DNA from: Caballeronia peredens
Lineage (GTDB): Bacteria; Pseudomonadota; Gammaproteobacteria; Burkholderiales; Burkholderiaceae
Length of the DNA: 64,000 nt
Assembly: GCA_001544595.2 (NCBI GenBank)
Contig: FCOH02000006.1
Coordinates: 1-64,000, forward strand
Direction: 5' to 3'
Positions within the stretch are counted from its first letter, which is position 1; each line of letters opens with the position of its first letter. Below are positions 8,603 to 16,643 of the stretch, in pieces. The notes beneath the pieces were generated by a model. The model was not told the DNA's origin and made no database searches. It was given only the letters and a program-made list of their open reading frames with translations. Position numbers and translations under genes: made by a program.

Positions 8603-9655
8603 CTAACGTCCCGTCGATGCGGGCGGCGGCGGAACCTGGCTTTTGGGCGCCGCCCCGCCGATGCCGAAGATCGCGCGCACGCGCTCGCCGCCCGCGAATG
8701 CGAGCGATGCGAGCAGCAGGAAACCCCACGCGCAATCGCCGAAAAACTGCGATACGCCGAGCAGATTGAACAGGCTCGACAGGAATTGCAACACGGTCGC
8801 GGCGAGAAACACGCAGACGATGCGCCCGTAGCCGCCTGCCGGATTCACGCCGCCCATCACCGCGATCAGGATCGCGATGAGCAGATACGAATTGCCGTAG
8901 TCCCATTTCGCGCTCGACGTATGCGTCGCACTGATCAGACCCGCGAGCGAAGCCAGCATGCCGCACAGTCCATACGTGACGATCAGCATGCGCGCGCGCG
9001 GAATGCCCGCATAGAACGCGGCTTTCGGATTCGTGCCCATCAGATAGAGACGCAGCCCGAACGGCGTGCGCTTCAGAATCCAGCCGAGCAGCAGCACGGC
9101 GGCGATGAAGATCCACAGCGAAATGGGCACTTGCAGAAAGGTGCCGTTGCCGATGCTCGACAGCGGATCCACGTACTCCACGCGCACCGATGCGCCGTTG
9201 CTCAGCACCACCGCGATGCCCGTGAAGAGCAATTGCGTGCCGAGCGTGCAGAGAATCGGCGTGAGTCTGAGCTTCGCGATCACGACGCCGTTCAGCACGC
9301 CGCCCGCCAGTCCGATCAACACGACGATGCACACGAACACGCCCGTATAGAGTGCGGGCGAATCGTCGGCGGAAACCATGTGCGGCAACAGCATCGCCGC
9401 GACCATGCCGGAGAGATTCGCGAGCCCGACGCCCGACAGGTCGATGCCGCCATTGCCCGACACCATCGACAACATGATGCCGAGCGCGAGCAAGCCGAGT
9501 TCGGGCAACTGGCCGCCCATCGACTGAAGGTTGTCGATATCGAGGAACTGGCCATGCGACATCCATGTCGCGACGAGCACCACGAGAATGTTCACGCCGA
9601 TCAGGAAGTTGAACTGGCGATCCTGAAACCAACCCGGCCACTTCGACGACTTCAT
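8603..9655 (-). CDS. Sugar ABC transporter permease (RbsC/LsrD type), first permease of the deo operon
   Basis: A 350-residue polytopic permease with the family motif NGGIDLSGVGLANL and the glycine-rich AVMGGVNPAGGYGR near the cytoplasmic coupling loop. Its ATG overlaps the kinase stop codon (ATGA, 9652-9655). The gene order permease, binding protein, ATPase, permease is the order I recall for deoxynucleoside/deoxyribose transporters characterised in Paraburkholderia; this recollection was not checked here. The C-terminus ends in a proline-rich tail after the last membrane segment. Confidence 0.9.
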   Translation of the reverse strand: MKSSKWPGWFQDRQFNFLIGVNILVVLVATWMSHGQFLDIDNLQSMGGQLPELGLLALGIMLSMVSGNGGIDLSGVGLANLSGMVAAMLLPHMVSADDSPALYTGVFVCIVVLIGLAGGVLNGVVIAKLRLTPILCTLGTQLLFTGIAVVLSNGASVRVEYVDPLSSIGNGTFLQVPISLWIFIAAVLLLGWILKRTPFGLRLYLMGTNPKAAFYAGIPRARMLIVTYGLCGMLASLAGLISATHTSSAKWDYGNSYLLIAILIAVMGGVNPAGGYGRIVCVFLAATVLQFLSSLFNLLGVSQFFGDCAWGFLLLASLAFAGGERVRAIFGIGGAAPKSQVPPPPASTGR

Positions 9656-10584
9656 TGCGTCATGCTCCTGTCGGCCAGCACCGAGTTGATTTCATCGAGA
9701 CGCGGCATCGACGGCGCGGTACCCGGACGCGTGACCGAGAGGCTCGCGAGCGCGCAACCGAAGCGCACCGCATCGAGCGGGTTGTCGCCGCGCGCGAGCG
9801 CCGCCGCAAAACCGCCGGTGAAGCCGTCGCCGGCGCCTGCGGTTTCGACCACGCGGCCGCAATCGAACGACGGCACAAGCGTCGATTCGTTCGGCGTATG
9901 CAGGAGCGCACCCGCTTCGCCGAGCGTGACGATCACGGCGCGCGCACCCTTCGCGAGCAATACATCGGCGGCGCGGCGCGCGTCATCGACATTGGCGATC
10001 TCGACGCCCGTCAGCGCGGTCGCTTCCGTTTCGTTCGGCGTGATGTAGTCGCACAGCGGATAGATGTCGTCGGTAAGCGGCAACGCGGGCGCGGGATTGA
10101 ATACCGTCGTCACGCCATGCTTGCGCGCGAGTTCGAGGCCACGGCGCGCGGCCGGAATCGGCTGCTCCAGTTGCGTGACGAACACGCCTGCATTCGCGAT
10201 GTCGGCCTCGATTGCTTCGACGTCTTCGGGCACGAGCGTGCCGGCCGCGCCCGCCGCGACGATGATCGCGTTACTGCCCGTGTTTTCGTCGACGTAAATA
10301 TGCGCGGCACCTGTCGCCACGTCGGGCATGACAGTCGCGCGCGACGTGATGCCTTCGGCGGCCCATGTGGCCTGCGCGATTTCGCCGAATGCATCGGCGC
10401 CGATGCGTGTGCAGAAGATCACGTCCGCGCCCGCGCGCGCGGCGGCCACCGCCTGATTCGAGCCCTTGCCGCCCGGTCCCATCTTGAATGCGGAGCCCGC
10501 GACGGTCTCGCCGAGCAAGGGCATGCGCTGCGCGCGAAACGCGAGGTCGGTGACGTAGATGCCGAGAATGACGACGCTTTTCAT
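9652..10584 (-). CDS. Ribokinase-family sugar kinase, probable 2-deoxyribokinase
   Basis: A 310-residue PfkB-family kinase. The N-terminal substrate signature GPGGKGSNQAVAAARAGADV (about residues 33-52) and the C-terminal ETAGAGDGFTGGFAAAL (about 247-263), which holds the anion hole and catalytic Asp, are intact. It would phosphorylate the imported sugar at C5; next to DeoC the expected product is 2-deoxyribose-5-phosphate, which is also the DeoR inducer. The start overlaps the mutarotase stop codon and the end overlaps the permease start, so it is in a tightly coupled operon. Ribose activity cannot be excluded from sequence alone. Confidence 0.88.
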   Translation of the reverse strand: MKSVVILGIYVTDLAFRAQRMPLLGETVAGSAFKMGPGGKGSNQAVAAARAGADVIFCTRIGADAFGEIAQATWAAEGITSRATVMPDVATGAAHIYVDENTGSNAIIVAAGAAGTLVPEDVEAIEADIANAGVFVTQLEQPIPAARRGLELARKHGVTTVFNPAPALPLTDDIYPLCDYITPNETEATALTGVEIANVDDARRAADVLLAKGARAVIVTLGEAGALLHTPNESTLVPSFDCGRVVETAGAGDGFTGGFAAALARGDNPLDAVRFGCALASLSVTRPGTAPSMPRLDEINSVLADRSMTQ

Positions 10585-11054
10585 CGCGCGCCTCCTTCCG
10601 GTGCGTCCGGTGCGAGCTGCACACCCTTCTTGAAAATGAAGCAGCCGTAGCCGCGCGCTTCGCCCGTCGCGATCACGCAGTAGGCGTTCTTCGCGCGCTC
10701 GTAGAACGCGAAACGTTCGATCGGCGCGAACGGCTGCTCGCGGCCCTCGGCATCGTCCACTTCGCGTTGCGCTTCGCGCTGCACGGCGGGCAAGGTCGTT
10801 GCATCGCCAACTATCTCCATGCGGCCGGCGGGATCGTCGACGAACGTATCGAGCGGCAGCACCGACAGCACCGCGCGAACCGCACGCGGCGCGTTCGCGC
10901 CATCCAGGCGCAGGACGCGGCCCAGCACCGTTTGCCGCGCGACGGAATCGGCAGGAAAATGAGCGTCGCAGATCACCACTTCATCGCCGTGACCCATCGC
11001 GGCAAGCGCGTACAGGATGTCGGCGTTCAGGAGCGGATCGATATTCTTCAGCAC
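10581..11054 (-). CDS. RbsD/FucU-family sugar mutarotase
   Basis: A 157-residue protein of the RbsD/FucU family. The start MLKNIDPLLNADILYALAAMGHGDEV carries the conserved catalytic His in the MGHGDE motif, and the C-terminal YCVIATGEARGYGCFIFKKG is the second family signature. These enzymes interconvert pyranose and furanose (or anomeric) forms of imported pentoses or fucose. The GTG start is supported by an AAGGAGA ribosome site. Placed between the aldehyde dehydrogenase and the kinase, it probably delivers the furanose form of the sugar to the kinase. Confidence 0.9.
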   Translation of the reverse strand: MLKNIDPLLNADILYALAAMGHGDEVVICDAHFPADSVARQTVLGRVLRLDGANAPRAVRAVLSVLPLDTFVDDPAGRMEIVGDATTLPAVQREAQREVDDAEGREQPFAPIERFAFYERAKNAYCVIATGEARGYGCFIFKKGVQLAPDAPEGGAR

Positions 11055-11127
11055 AGCGTCTCCTTCATGCTTGGGCGCGTCCCGTATCGGGATCTGCGCT
11101 CGATCAAACCGGTCATCAGTTGCCGGA

Positions 11128-13518
11128 TCAGTCTCCGTAAGGCACCCAGATGTTCTTCACCTGCACGGCCTGACGAAGGAACGGCAAGCCTTCGCTCGCG
11201 GCATCGTGCCAGTCGAACACGCGGCCCTGATCGACGAACGTGCGCTTCAGATTGCCGACGGACTCGCGCTCGGCCAGCGCCGACAGCGAAGCGCCGTTGA
11301 AGCACCAGAGCGCATCGACGTCATCGTGTTGCGCGAGCGTCTGCGTGAGCGAACGTGCGTCGCCGGTCACGATGTTCAGCGCGCCGCCCGGCACATCCGA
11401 AGTCTCGACAACCTGATAGAAGTCGGTCGCCATCAGCGGACACGTCTCGCTCGGCACCGCGACCACGCGATTGCCCAGCGCGAGCGCCGGCGCGACGAGG
11501 GACACGAATCCGAGCAACGGCGCTTCGTTCGGGCACACGATGCCGATCACGCCGAGCGGTTCGTGCATCGCCAGCGCGACGCCATGCAAAGGCGGCGCAT
11601 GCACCGCGCCGTCGTACTTGTCTGCCCACGCGGCATACGTGAAGAAACGCGCGATCGACGCATCCACTTCGCGCTTTGCATCGCGCTCGCTGGAACCGGC
11701 GCGCGTGACGAGTTGCTTCGCGAATTCATCGGCGCGTGCGCTCAGATTTTCCGCGAGGTAATACAGCACTTGCGCGCGATTATGTGCGCTCGCCGACGAC
11801 CACTTCGTCATGCCGCGCGCGGCGGCCACCGCGTTGCGAATGTCCTTGCGATTGCCCTCGCCCACTTCGCCGACAATCTCGCCCGCAGGCGTGCGCACGA
11901 GTCGCGAATAACCGCTGTCGGGTCGGGCCTGCTTGCCGCCGATGAACAGCTTGGCCGTGCGATCGAGCGCGCTGACGACGCCCGAATCCGTGAGCGAATC
12001 GGGTTGCGCCTGCAAAGGCTTCGTTTCGCCGCGAACCGGGAGCTTCGCCCATGCGCGCGGTTTCAGATATTCGTAGATGCCCTCGCGTCCGCCTTCGCGA
12101 CCGAAGCCGGATTCGCGATAACCGCCGAAACCCACGGCCGCATCGAAAAGATTGGTCGCGTTGATCCACACGACACCGCATTGCAGGCGCGGCGCGACAT
12201 CCAGCGCGCGGCTGATGTTCTCGCTCCACACACTCGCGGCCAATCCGTAGCGCGTGTTGTTCGCGAGCGCGACGGCTTCTTCCGGCGTGCGAAAGCTCAT
12301 CGTCACGAGCACGGGCCCGAAGATCTCTTCCTGCGCGAGCGTCGATGCCGGCGACACGTTCGTCACGAGCGTCGGGGGAAAGAACGCGCCGCCATCGGGC
12401 AAAGCGGCACGCGGCGATTGATAGATCTCGCAGCCTTCGCTCGCACCCTTGTCGACGAGCGAGCGAATGCGTTCGAGCTGCACTTCGTCGATCACCGCGC
12501 TCATGTCGATGCCCTTGTCGAGCGACGTGCCGACGCGCAGCGTATCCATGCGGCGCTTGAGCTTCTCGACGAAGCGCGCTTCGATGCCTTCCTGCACGAG
12601 CAGACGCGAGCCCGCGCAGCACACCTGTCCCTGGTTGAACCAGATCGCATCGACGACGCCTTCCACGGCGCTGTCGAGATCGGCATCGTCGAACACGATG
12701 AACGGCGACTTGCCGCCGAGTTCCAGCGTCAGCGATTTGCCCGAGCCCGCCGTGCTCGCGCGGATCTGGCGGCCGACTTCGGTCGATCCCGTGAACGCGA
12801 TCTTCGCGACGCGCTTGTGCTCGACGAGCGCGGCGCCCGTGCGGCCGTCGCCGGTGACGACGTTGAGCACGCCTTTCGGCAAGCCCGCGCGATGCGCGAG
12901 TTCGGCGAACAGCAGCGCGGTGAGCGGCGTGAATTCAGCCGGCTTCAGCACGACCGTGTTGCCGAGCGCGAGTGCCGGCGCGATCTTCCACGAGAGCATC
13001 AGCAGCGGGAAATTCCACGGCACGATCTGGCCGATCACGCCGAGCGGCGCCCAGTCGGCGAACTCCTTGTCCTGTAACTGCGCCCAGCCCGCGTGATGCA
13101 GAAAATGCCTTGCGACGAGCGGGATATCGATGTCGCGCGACTCGCGAATCGGCTTGCCGTTGTCGAGCGATTCGAGCACCGCGAACAGACGGCTGTGCCG
13201 CTGAACCATGCGCGACAACGCGTAGAGATGACGCGCGCGGCCCGCGCCGCCGATGGCTTGCCAGCCTTCGAGCGCATCGTGCGCGGCCTGCACGGCGGCG
13301 TCGACGTCGGCGTTATCGCCTTGCGCGATCGACGCGAGCACGCGGCCCGTCGCCGGTTCGCGCGAGTCGAAGTGTTCGGCGGCATCGCTGGCGCGCCAGG
13401 CGCCATTGATGAAATGACCGAAGCGCCCTTCGTGTTGATCGAGCCAGGCGCGCACGGCGCGATCGTCTTCCGGTGCGGGTCCGTATTCCATCGAGGAGAA
13501 GTATTCGGCAACGCTCAT
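11128..13518 (-). CDS. Bimodular aldehyde dehydrogenase, ALDH16-like
   Basis: At 796 residues it is much longer than a usual ALDH (about 500). Residues 1-480 form a complete ALDH with catalytic Glu266 in LELGGKSP and Cys300/301 in NQGQVCCAG. From about residue 500 a second ALDH-like unit begins (LFIGGKQARPDSGYSR); it keeps the cofactor-domain pattern PLGVIGIVCPNEAP but lacks both the Glu motif and the catalytic Cys. This duplicated plan with a dead second half is that of the ALDH16 family. Position beside deoC suggests oxidation of the acetaldehyde released by DeoC to acetate. Start is the ATG at 13518, 28 bases after deoC. Confidence 0.88.
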   Translation of the reverse strand: MSVAEYFSSMEYGPAPEDDRAVRAWLDQHEGRFGHFINGAWRASDAAEHFDSREPATGRVLASIAQGDNADVDAAVQAAHDALEGWQAIGGAGRARHLYALSRMVQRHSRLFAVLESLDNGKPIRESRDIDIPLVARHFLHHAGWAQLQDKEFADWAPLGVIGQIVPWNFPLLMLSWKIAPALALGNTVVLKPAEFTPLTALLFAELAHRAGLPKGVLNVVTGDGRTGAALVEHKRVAKIAFTGSTEVGRQIRASTAGSGKSLTLELGGKSPFIVFDDADLDSAVEGVVDAIWFNQGQVCCAGSRLLVQEGIEARFVEKLKRRMDTLRVGTSLDKGIDMSAVIDEVQLERIRSLVDKGASEGCEIYQSPRAALPDGGAFFPPTLVTNVSPASTLAQEEIFGPVLVTMSFRTPEEAVALANNTRYGLAASVWSENISRALDVAPRLQCGVVWINATNLFDAAVGFGGYRESGFGREGGREGIYEYLKPRAWAKLPVRGETKPLQAQPDSLTDSGVVSALDRTAKLFIGGKQARPDSGYSRLVRTPAGEIVGEVGEGNRKDIRNAVAAARGMTKWSSASAHNRAQVLYYLAENLSARADEFAKQLVTRAGSSERDAKREVDASIARFFTYAAWADKYDGAVHAPPLHGVALAMHEPLGVIGIVCPNEAPLLGFVSLVAPALALGNRVVAVPSETCPLMATDFYQVVETSDVPGGALNIVTGDARSLTQTLAQHDDVDALWCFNGASLSALAERESVGNLKRTFVDQGRVFDWHDAASEGLPFLRQAVQVKNIWVPYGD

Positions 13519-13546
13519 GAGGCTTGTCAGGGAAAAGTCTTGCGAT

Positions 13547-14554
13547 TCAGGCGACTGGATGGCGATTGAACGCCGAATAGCGTCCGCTCACGTGATGTTC
13601 GAGCTGGCGTTCGATATCCGACAACAGGCTCGACGCGCCGATGCGGAACAGCTCCGGTTCGAGCCATTCGCGACCGAGCTCTTCTTTCATGAGGATCTGA
13701 TATTCGAGCACCGACTTCGCCGTGGACACGCCGCCCGCCGGCTTGAAGCCGATCAGGACGCCCGTGCGCGCGAGGTACTCGCGGATCATGCGGACCATCA
13801 CGAGCGACACGTCGAGCGTCGCGTTGACGCCTTCCTTGCCCGTCGAGGTCTTGATGAAGTCGGCGCCGGCCATCATGCAGATCATCGACGCCTTCGCGAC
13901 GTTCGACAGCGTGCGGATATCGCCCGTGGCGAGAATCGCCTTGACGTGCGCATCGCCGCAGGCCGCGCGGAAGTCGCGCATCTCGTCGTAGAGCGCTTTC
14001 CAGTTGCCGGTCAGCACGTGCTCGCGCGTGACGACGATATCGATTTCCGCCGCGCCGTCCGCAACCGACGCCTCGATCTCGCGCAGCTTCAACGCATGCG
14101 GATTGAGGCCAGCGGGAAAGCCCGTCGATACGGCCGCGACCGGAATGCCGCTGCCCTGCAGCGCCTGCACGGCGGTCTTCACGTAACGGTGATAAACGCA
14201 CACCGCGCCGGTCGTGATCGATGCGGGCGCCATGCCGAGCGCATCGAGCAGATCGTCGCGCAGCGGACGGCGCGCTTTCGCGCACAAACGCTCGACGCGC
14301 CCGTGAGTGTCGTCGCCGTTGAGCGTCGTGAGGTCGATGCAGGTGATGGCCTTCAGCAGCCACGCCGCCTGCGCATCTTTCTTGACCGCGCGGCGCGTGC
14401 CGAGTGTCGATGCGCGGCGCGCCACTGCCGACTGGTTCACGCGCAGCCCGTCGAGCCACGCGAGATCGAACGGCACGCCGGGATTGCGGGCGCTTGCATG
14501 GGCCTGAGCCTTGCCAGGCCACGCGACGATGGACTTCGTTGCAGTTTCCAGCAT
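13547..14554 (-). CDS. deoC: Deoxyribose-phosphate aldolase DeoC
   Basis: About 335 residues, the long form of DeoC. It cleaves 2-deoxy-D-ribose-5-phosphate to glyceraldehyde-3-phosphate and acetaldehyde through a Schiff-base lysine. Visible family residues are DLTTLNGDDT near the N-terminus, EIDIVV, and the catalytic segment ADFIKTSTGK followed by GFKPAGGV. A GTG at 14587 could extend it, but that start lies inside an inverted repeat (14575-14589), so I prefer the ATG at 14554. It is the first gene of the catabolic and transport operon, directly behind the DeoR-type operator. Confidence 0.93.
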   Translation of the reverse strand: MLETATKSIVAWPGKAQAHASARNPGVPFDLAWLDGLRVNQSAVARRASTLGTRRAVKKDAQAAWLLKAITCIDLTTLNGDDTHGRVERLCAKARRPLRDDLLDALGMAPASITTGAVCVYHRYVKTAVQALQGSGIPVAAVSTGFPAGLNPHALKLREIEASVADGAAEIDIVVTREHVLTGNWKALYDEMRDFRAACGDAHVKAILATGDIRTLSNVAKASMICMMAGADFIKTSTGKEGVNATLDVSLVMVRMIREYLARTGVLIGFKPAGGVSTAKSVLEYQILMKEELGREWLEPELFRIGASSLLSDIERQLEHHVSGRYSAFNRHPVA

Positions 14555-14574
14555 GAGATCGGTGTGCCGGCGTC

Positions 14575-14589
14575 TTGTGCGACGCACAA
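14575..14589. promoter_or_regulatory. Perfect 7-1-7 inverted repeat in the deoC leader
   Basis: TTGTGCG-A-CGCACAA is a perfect dyad 20 bases before the deoC ATG. It may be an operator or a leader hairpin. It has no resemblance to the DeoR site and its binder is unknown. Confidence 0.5.
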
Positions 14590-14604
14590 CAGTTTTTGAT
14601 AGAT

Positions 14605-14622
14605 TGATATCAGTTTATATCA
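14605..14622. promoter_or_regulatory. TGATAT-N6-ATATCA inverted repeat upstream of deoC
   Basis: Perfect 6-bp arms separated by 6 bases in the AT-rich promoter segment. On the minus strand it contains TATAAA, which could act as the deoC -10 box. It could be a binding site for the LysR protein encoded just upstream, or simply AT-rich promoter sequence. Confidence 0.45.
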
Positions 14623-14626
14623 TTTT

Positions 14627-14642
14627 TGTTATGATCGTAACA
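14627..14642. promoter_or_regulatory. DeoR-type operator upstream of deoC
   Basis: A 16-bp dyad, TGTTATGATCGTAACA, with 14 of 16 positions symmetric. Its outer arms TGTTA and TAACA and their 6-base spacing are those of the classical E. coli DeoR operator (TGTTAGAATTCTAACA). It would overlap the -35 region of a minus-strand promoter for deoC, a position suited to repression. Confidence 0.75.
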
Positions 14643-14679
14643 TAGGGAAAGTTCGGAGGCGCCGGTGCGCCCGAGTGGG

Positions 14680-15594
14680 TTACCGCGTCCCGGTTTCTTC
14701 CAGAAGCCATTCCTTGAAAGCGAGCACGGGCGCTGACTGACTCTTCTCTTTTCGATGCACGAGGTAATACGCAAGTTCGCAGCCCTGCATGGGTTCGAAC
14801 GGTTTGACGAGGCGCCCTTCGGCCAGATCGCGTTCCACCAGCGTGGTTCTGCCGAGCGCGACGCCGTTGCCGGAAATGGCCGTCTGAATGGCCAGCGCGG
14901 AATCGTTGAGCTGCAGGCCGCGGTCGGTGTCCACGGGTTCGCGGCAGCCCGCATGCAGAAGCCATGAACGCCACGTCGGAAAGACGCCGGAGTCGCTCAT
15001 CGAGACATCGTGGATCAGCCGATGATGCCGCAGATCAGCGGGCGTCTTCAGCGCATGTTCGCCTTGCAGCAAAGCCGGGCTGCACACGGGGAAGAACTCG
15101 TCGCGCAGCAGGAACGTTGGGACGATGTCGGGCCACACGCCGGCGCCATATCGAATGCCGACGTCGATGCGATCGGCGGTGAAATCGACGAGTCTTTGGC
15201 TCGTGTCGATGCGTAAATCGTAATACGGATGCCGGCGCTGAAAACGCTCGACGCGCGGAAGCAGCCACTTGTCCGCGAACGCGGCGGGCACGGTCACGGT
15301 GAAAACGATACGCGACTTGCTCGCCTTGAGCCGTTCCACCGCATTGGAAAGCAGATCGAAACCGCTCTGCAGATCGGGCAGCGCGGCGCGCGCGGCGTCG
15401 GTCAGCGCAAGCCTCGACGAACCCGACGCGGACCGATGAAACAGCTCGACATCCAGATAGCTTTCGAGGCCGCGAATCAGCTGGCCGACCGCGGCAGGCG
15501 TCACGTTGAGTTCCGCTGCCGCGGCGGTATAGCTCAGATGCCTCGCGACCGCTTCGAAGGCTCTGAGAGCGTTGAGGTTGTTGGGTGCGCGCAT
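14680..15594 (-). CDS. LysR-family regulator (GcvA-like)
   Basis: A 304-residue LysR-type regulator. The winged helix-turn-helix is at about residues 8-67 (AFEAVARHLSYTAAAAELNVTPAAVGQLIRG pattern, read in two parts), followed by a periplasmic-binding-like co-inducer domain with the GcvA-type run RIDVGIRYGAGVWP. It lies on the same strand between the SDR gene (51 bases upstream) and deoC (125 bases downstream). It could control the SDR, deoC or itself; the sequence does not decide. The start ATG at 15594 gives the usual family length. Confidence 0.88.
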   Translation of the reverse strand: MRAPNNLNALRAFEAVARHLSYTAAAAELNVTPAAVGQLIRGLESYLDVELFHRSASGSSRLALTDAARAALPDLQSGFDLLSNAVERLKASKSRIVFTVTVPAAFADKWLLPRVERFQRRHPYYDLRIDTSQRLVDFTADRIDVGIRYGAGVWPDIVPTFLLRDEFFPVCSPALLQGEHALKTPADLRHHRLIHDVSMSDSGVFPTWRSWLLHAGCREPVDTDRGLQLNDSALAIQTAISGNGVALGRTTLVERDLAEGRLVKPFEPMQGCELAYYLVHRKEKSQSAPVLAFKEWLLEETGTR

Positions 15595-15644
15595 GACCGG
15601 CGGATCGGGCGATGAAGTGCCCCAACTTTACCCCGACGACACGC

Positions 15645-16391
15645 TCAGATTTGCGTCAGCCCGCCATCGACGACGAGTTCCGCGCCCGTTACGTACGACG
15701 CGTCGTCGCTGGCGAGGAAAAGAACCGCTTTCGCGACTTCCGAGGCGTGACCTGCCCGCTTGAGCGGAACCGCGGCGACGAGCGCTTCCCCGGACTTGCG
15801 CAGATCTTCTTCCGGCAAGCCCAGTTTGCTTGCGAACGGAGTATCGATCGGGCCCGGGCTTACCGCATTGACGCGGATGCCGCGCGGCGCGAGTTCGGCT
15901 CCGATCGAACGCACCAGCGAGCGCACGGCCGCTTTCGTCGCGGAAAGAATCGAAAGGCCCGGCGTGCCGACCGTGTTCAGAAACGATGTCGTCACGACGA
16001 TGCTGCCGCCATCGCGCAGATGCAGCGCGCTCTTCTGAATGGTGAAGAACAGACCGCTCACATTGAGCGCGAACTGATCGTCGAATTGTTCCGGCGTGAC
16101 TGCATCGAATGGCGCGGCTTTGGCTGCGCCCGCATTGGCAAACACGATATCGATCGCACCGTATGTCTCGACGACCTCGGCGATGGCCTTGTCGATCTGC
16201 GCCGGATCGCGAAGGTCCGCGCGCAACGCCACGCCGTTTTCGCCGAGCGCGTCTTGCGCTTCCTTCAGACGCTGTTCGCTCGATCCGATCACGACGACCT
16301 TCGCGCCTTCGTCGCGAAAGAGCTTCGCCGTTTCGAGTCCGATGCCTGACGTGCCGCCTGTTACGAGTGCCACCTTGTTTGCCAGCTTCAT
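15645..16391 (-). CDS. Short-chain dehydrogenase/reductase lacking the catalytic tyrosine
   Basis: A 248-residue SDR fold protein. The cofactor motif TGGTSGIG (about residues 11-18), the NAG motif (about 86-88), Asn110, Ser136 and Lys153 are present, but the position four before Lys153, normally the catalytic Tyr, is Leu149 (SILSATK). The rest of the family, including SPGPIDTPF, is well conserved, so this does not look like a decaying gene. Start is the ATG at 16391 (MKLANKVALVTGG) with AGGA upstream; longer in-frame extensions are not supported. Substrate unknown. The missing Tyr may mean altered chemistry or a non-catalytic role. Confidence 0.87.
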   Translation of the reverse strand: MKLANKVALVTGGTSGIGLETAKLFRDEGAKVVVIGSSEQRLKEAQDALGENGVALRADLRDPAQIDKAIAEVVETYGAIDIVFANAGAAKAAPFDAVTPEQFDDQFALNVSGLFFTIQKSALHLRDGGSIVVTTSFLNTVGTPGLSILSATKAAVRSLVRSIGAELAPRGIRVNAVSPGPIDTPFASKLGLPEEDLRKSGEALVAAVPLKRAGHASEVAKAVLFLASDDASYVTGAELVVDGGLTQI

Positions 16392-16643
16392 GATGTTCGT
16401 CCTTGATTGAGTCGGGTCTGTCGGGAAATTGGAAGGAGTGCTGCGTCCCGGTGACTGAACTATCGGCGTTCGCGAAACGCCCGGCAAACGAGAAGAACTG
16501 TAGCGGCGGCAAAGAAAAACTATTCGGACGTCATGCGCTTCGATATCGCGTGAAATGGCGTCCGTGAACTGCAAGCCTGTTCGGCTAAGCTTGAGTCCGC
16601 AAGACAGAACAACCGAGCAGAACAACCGAGGAAGCCGCCCGAC

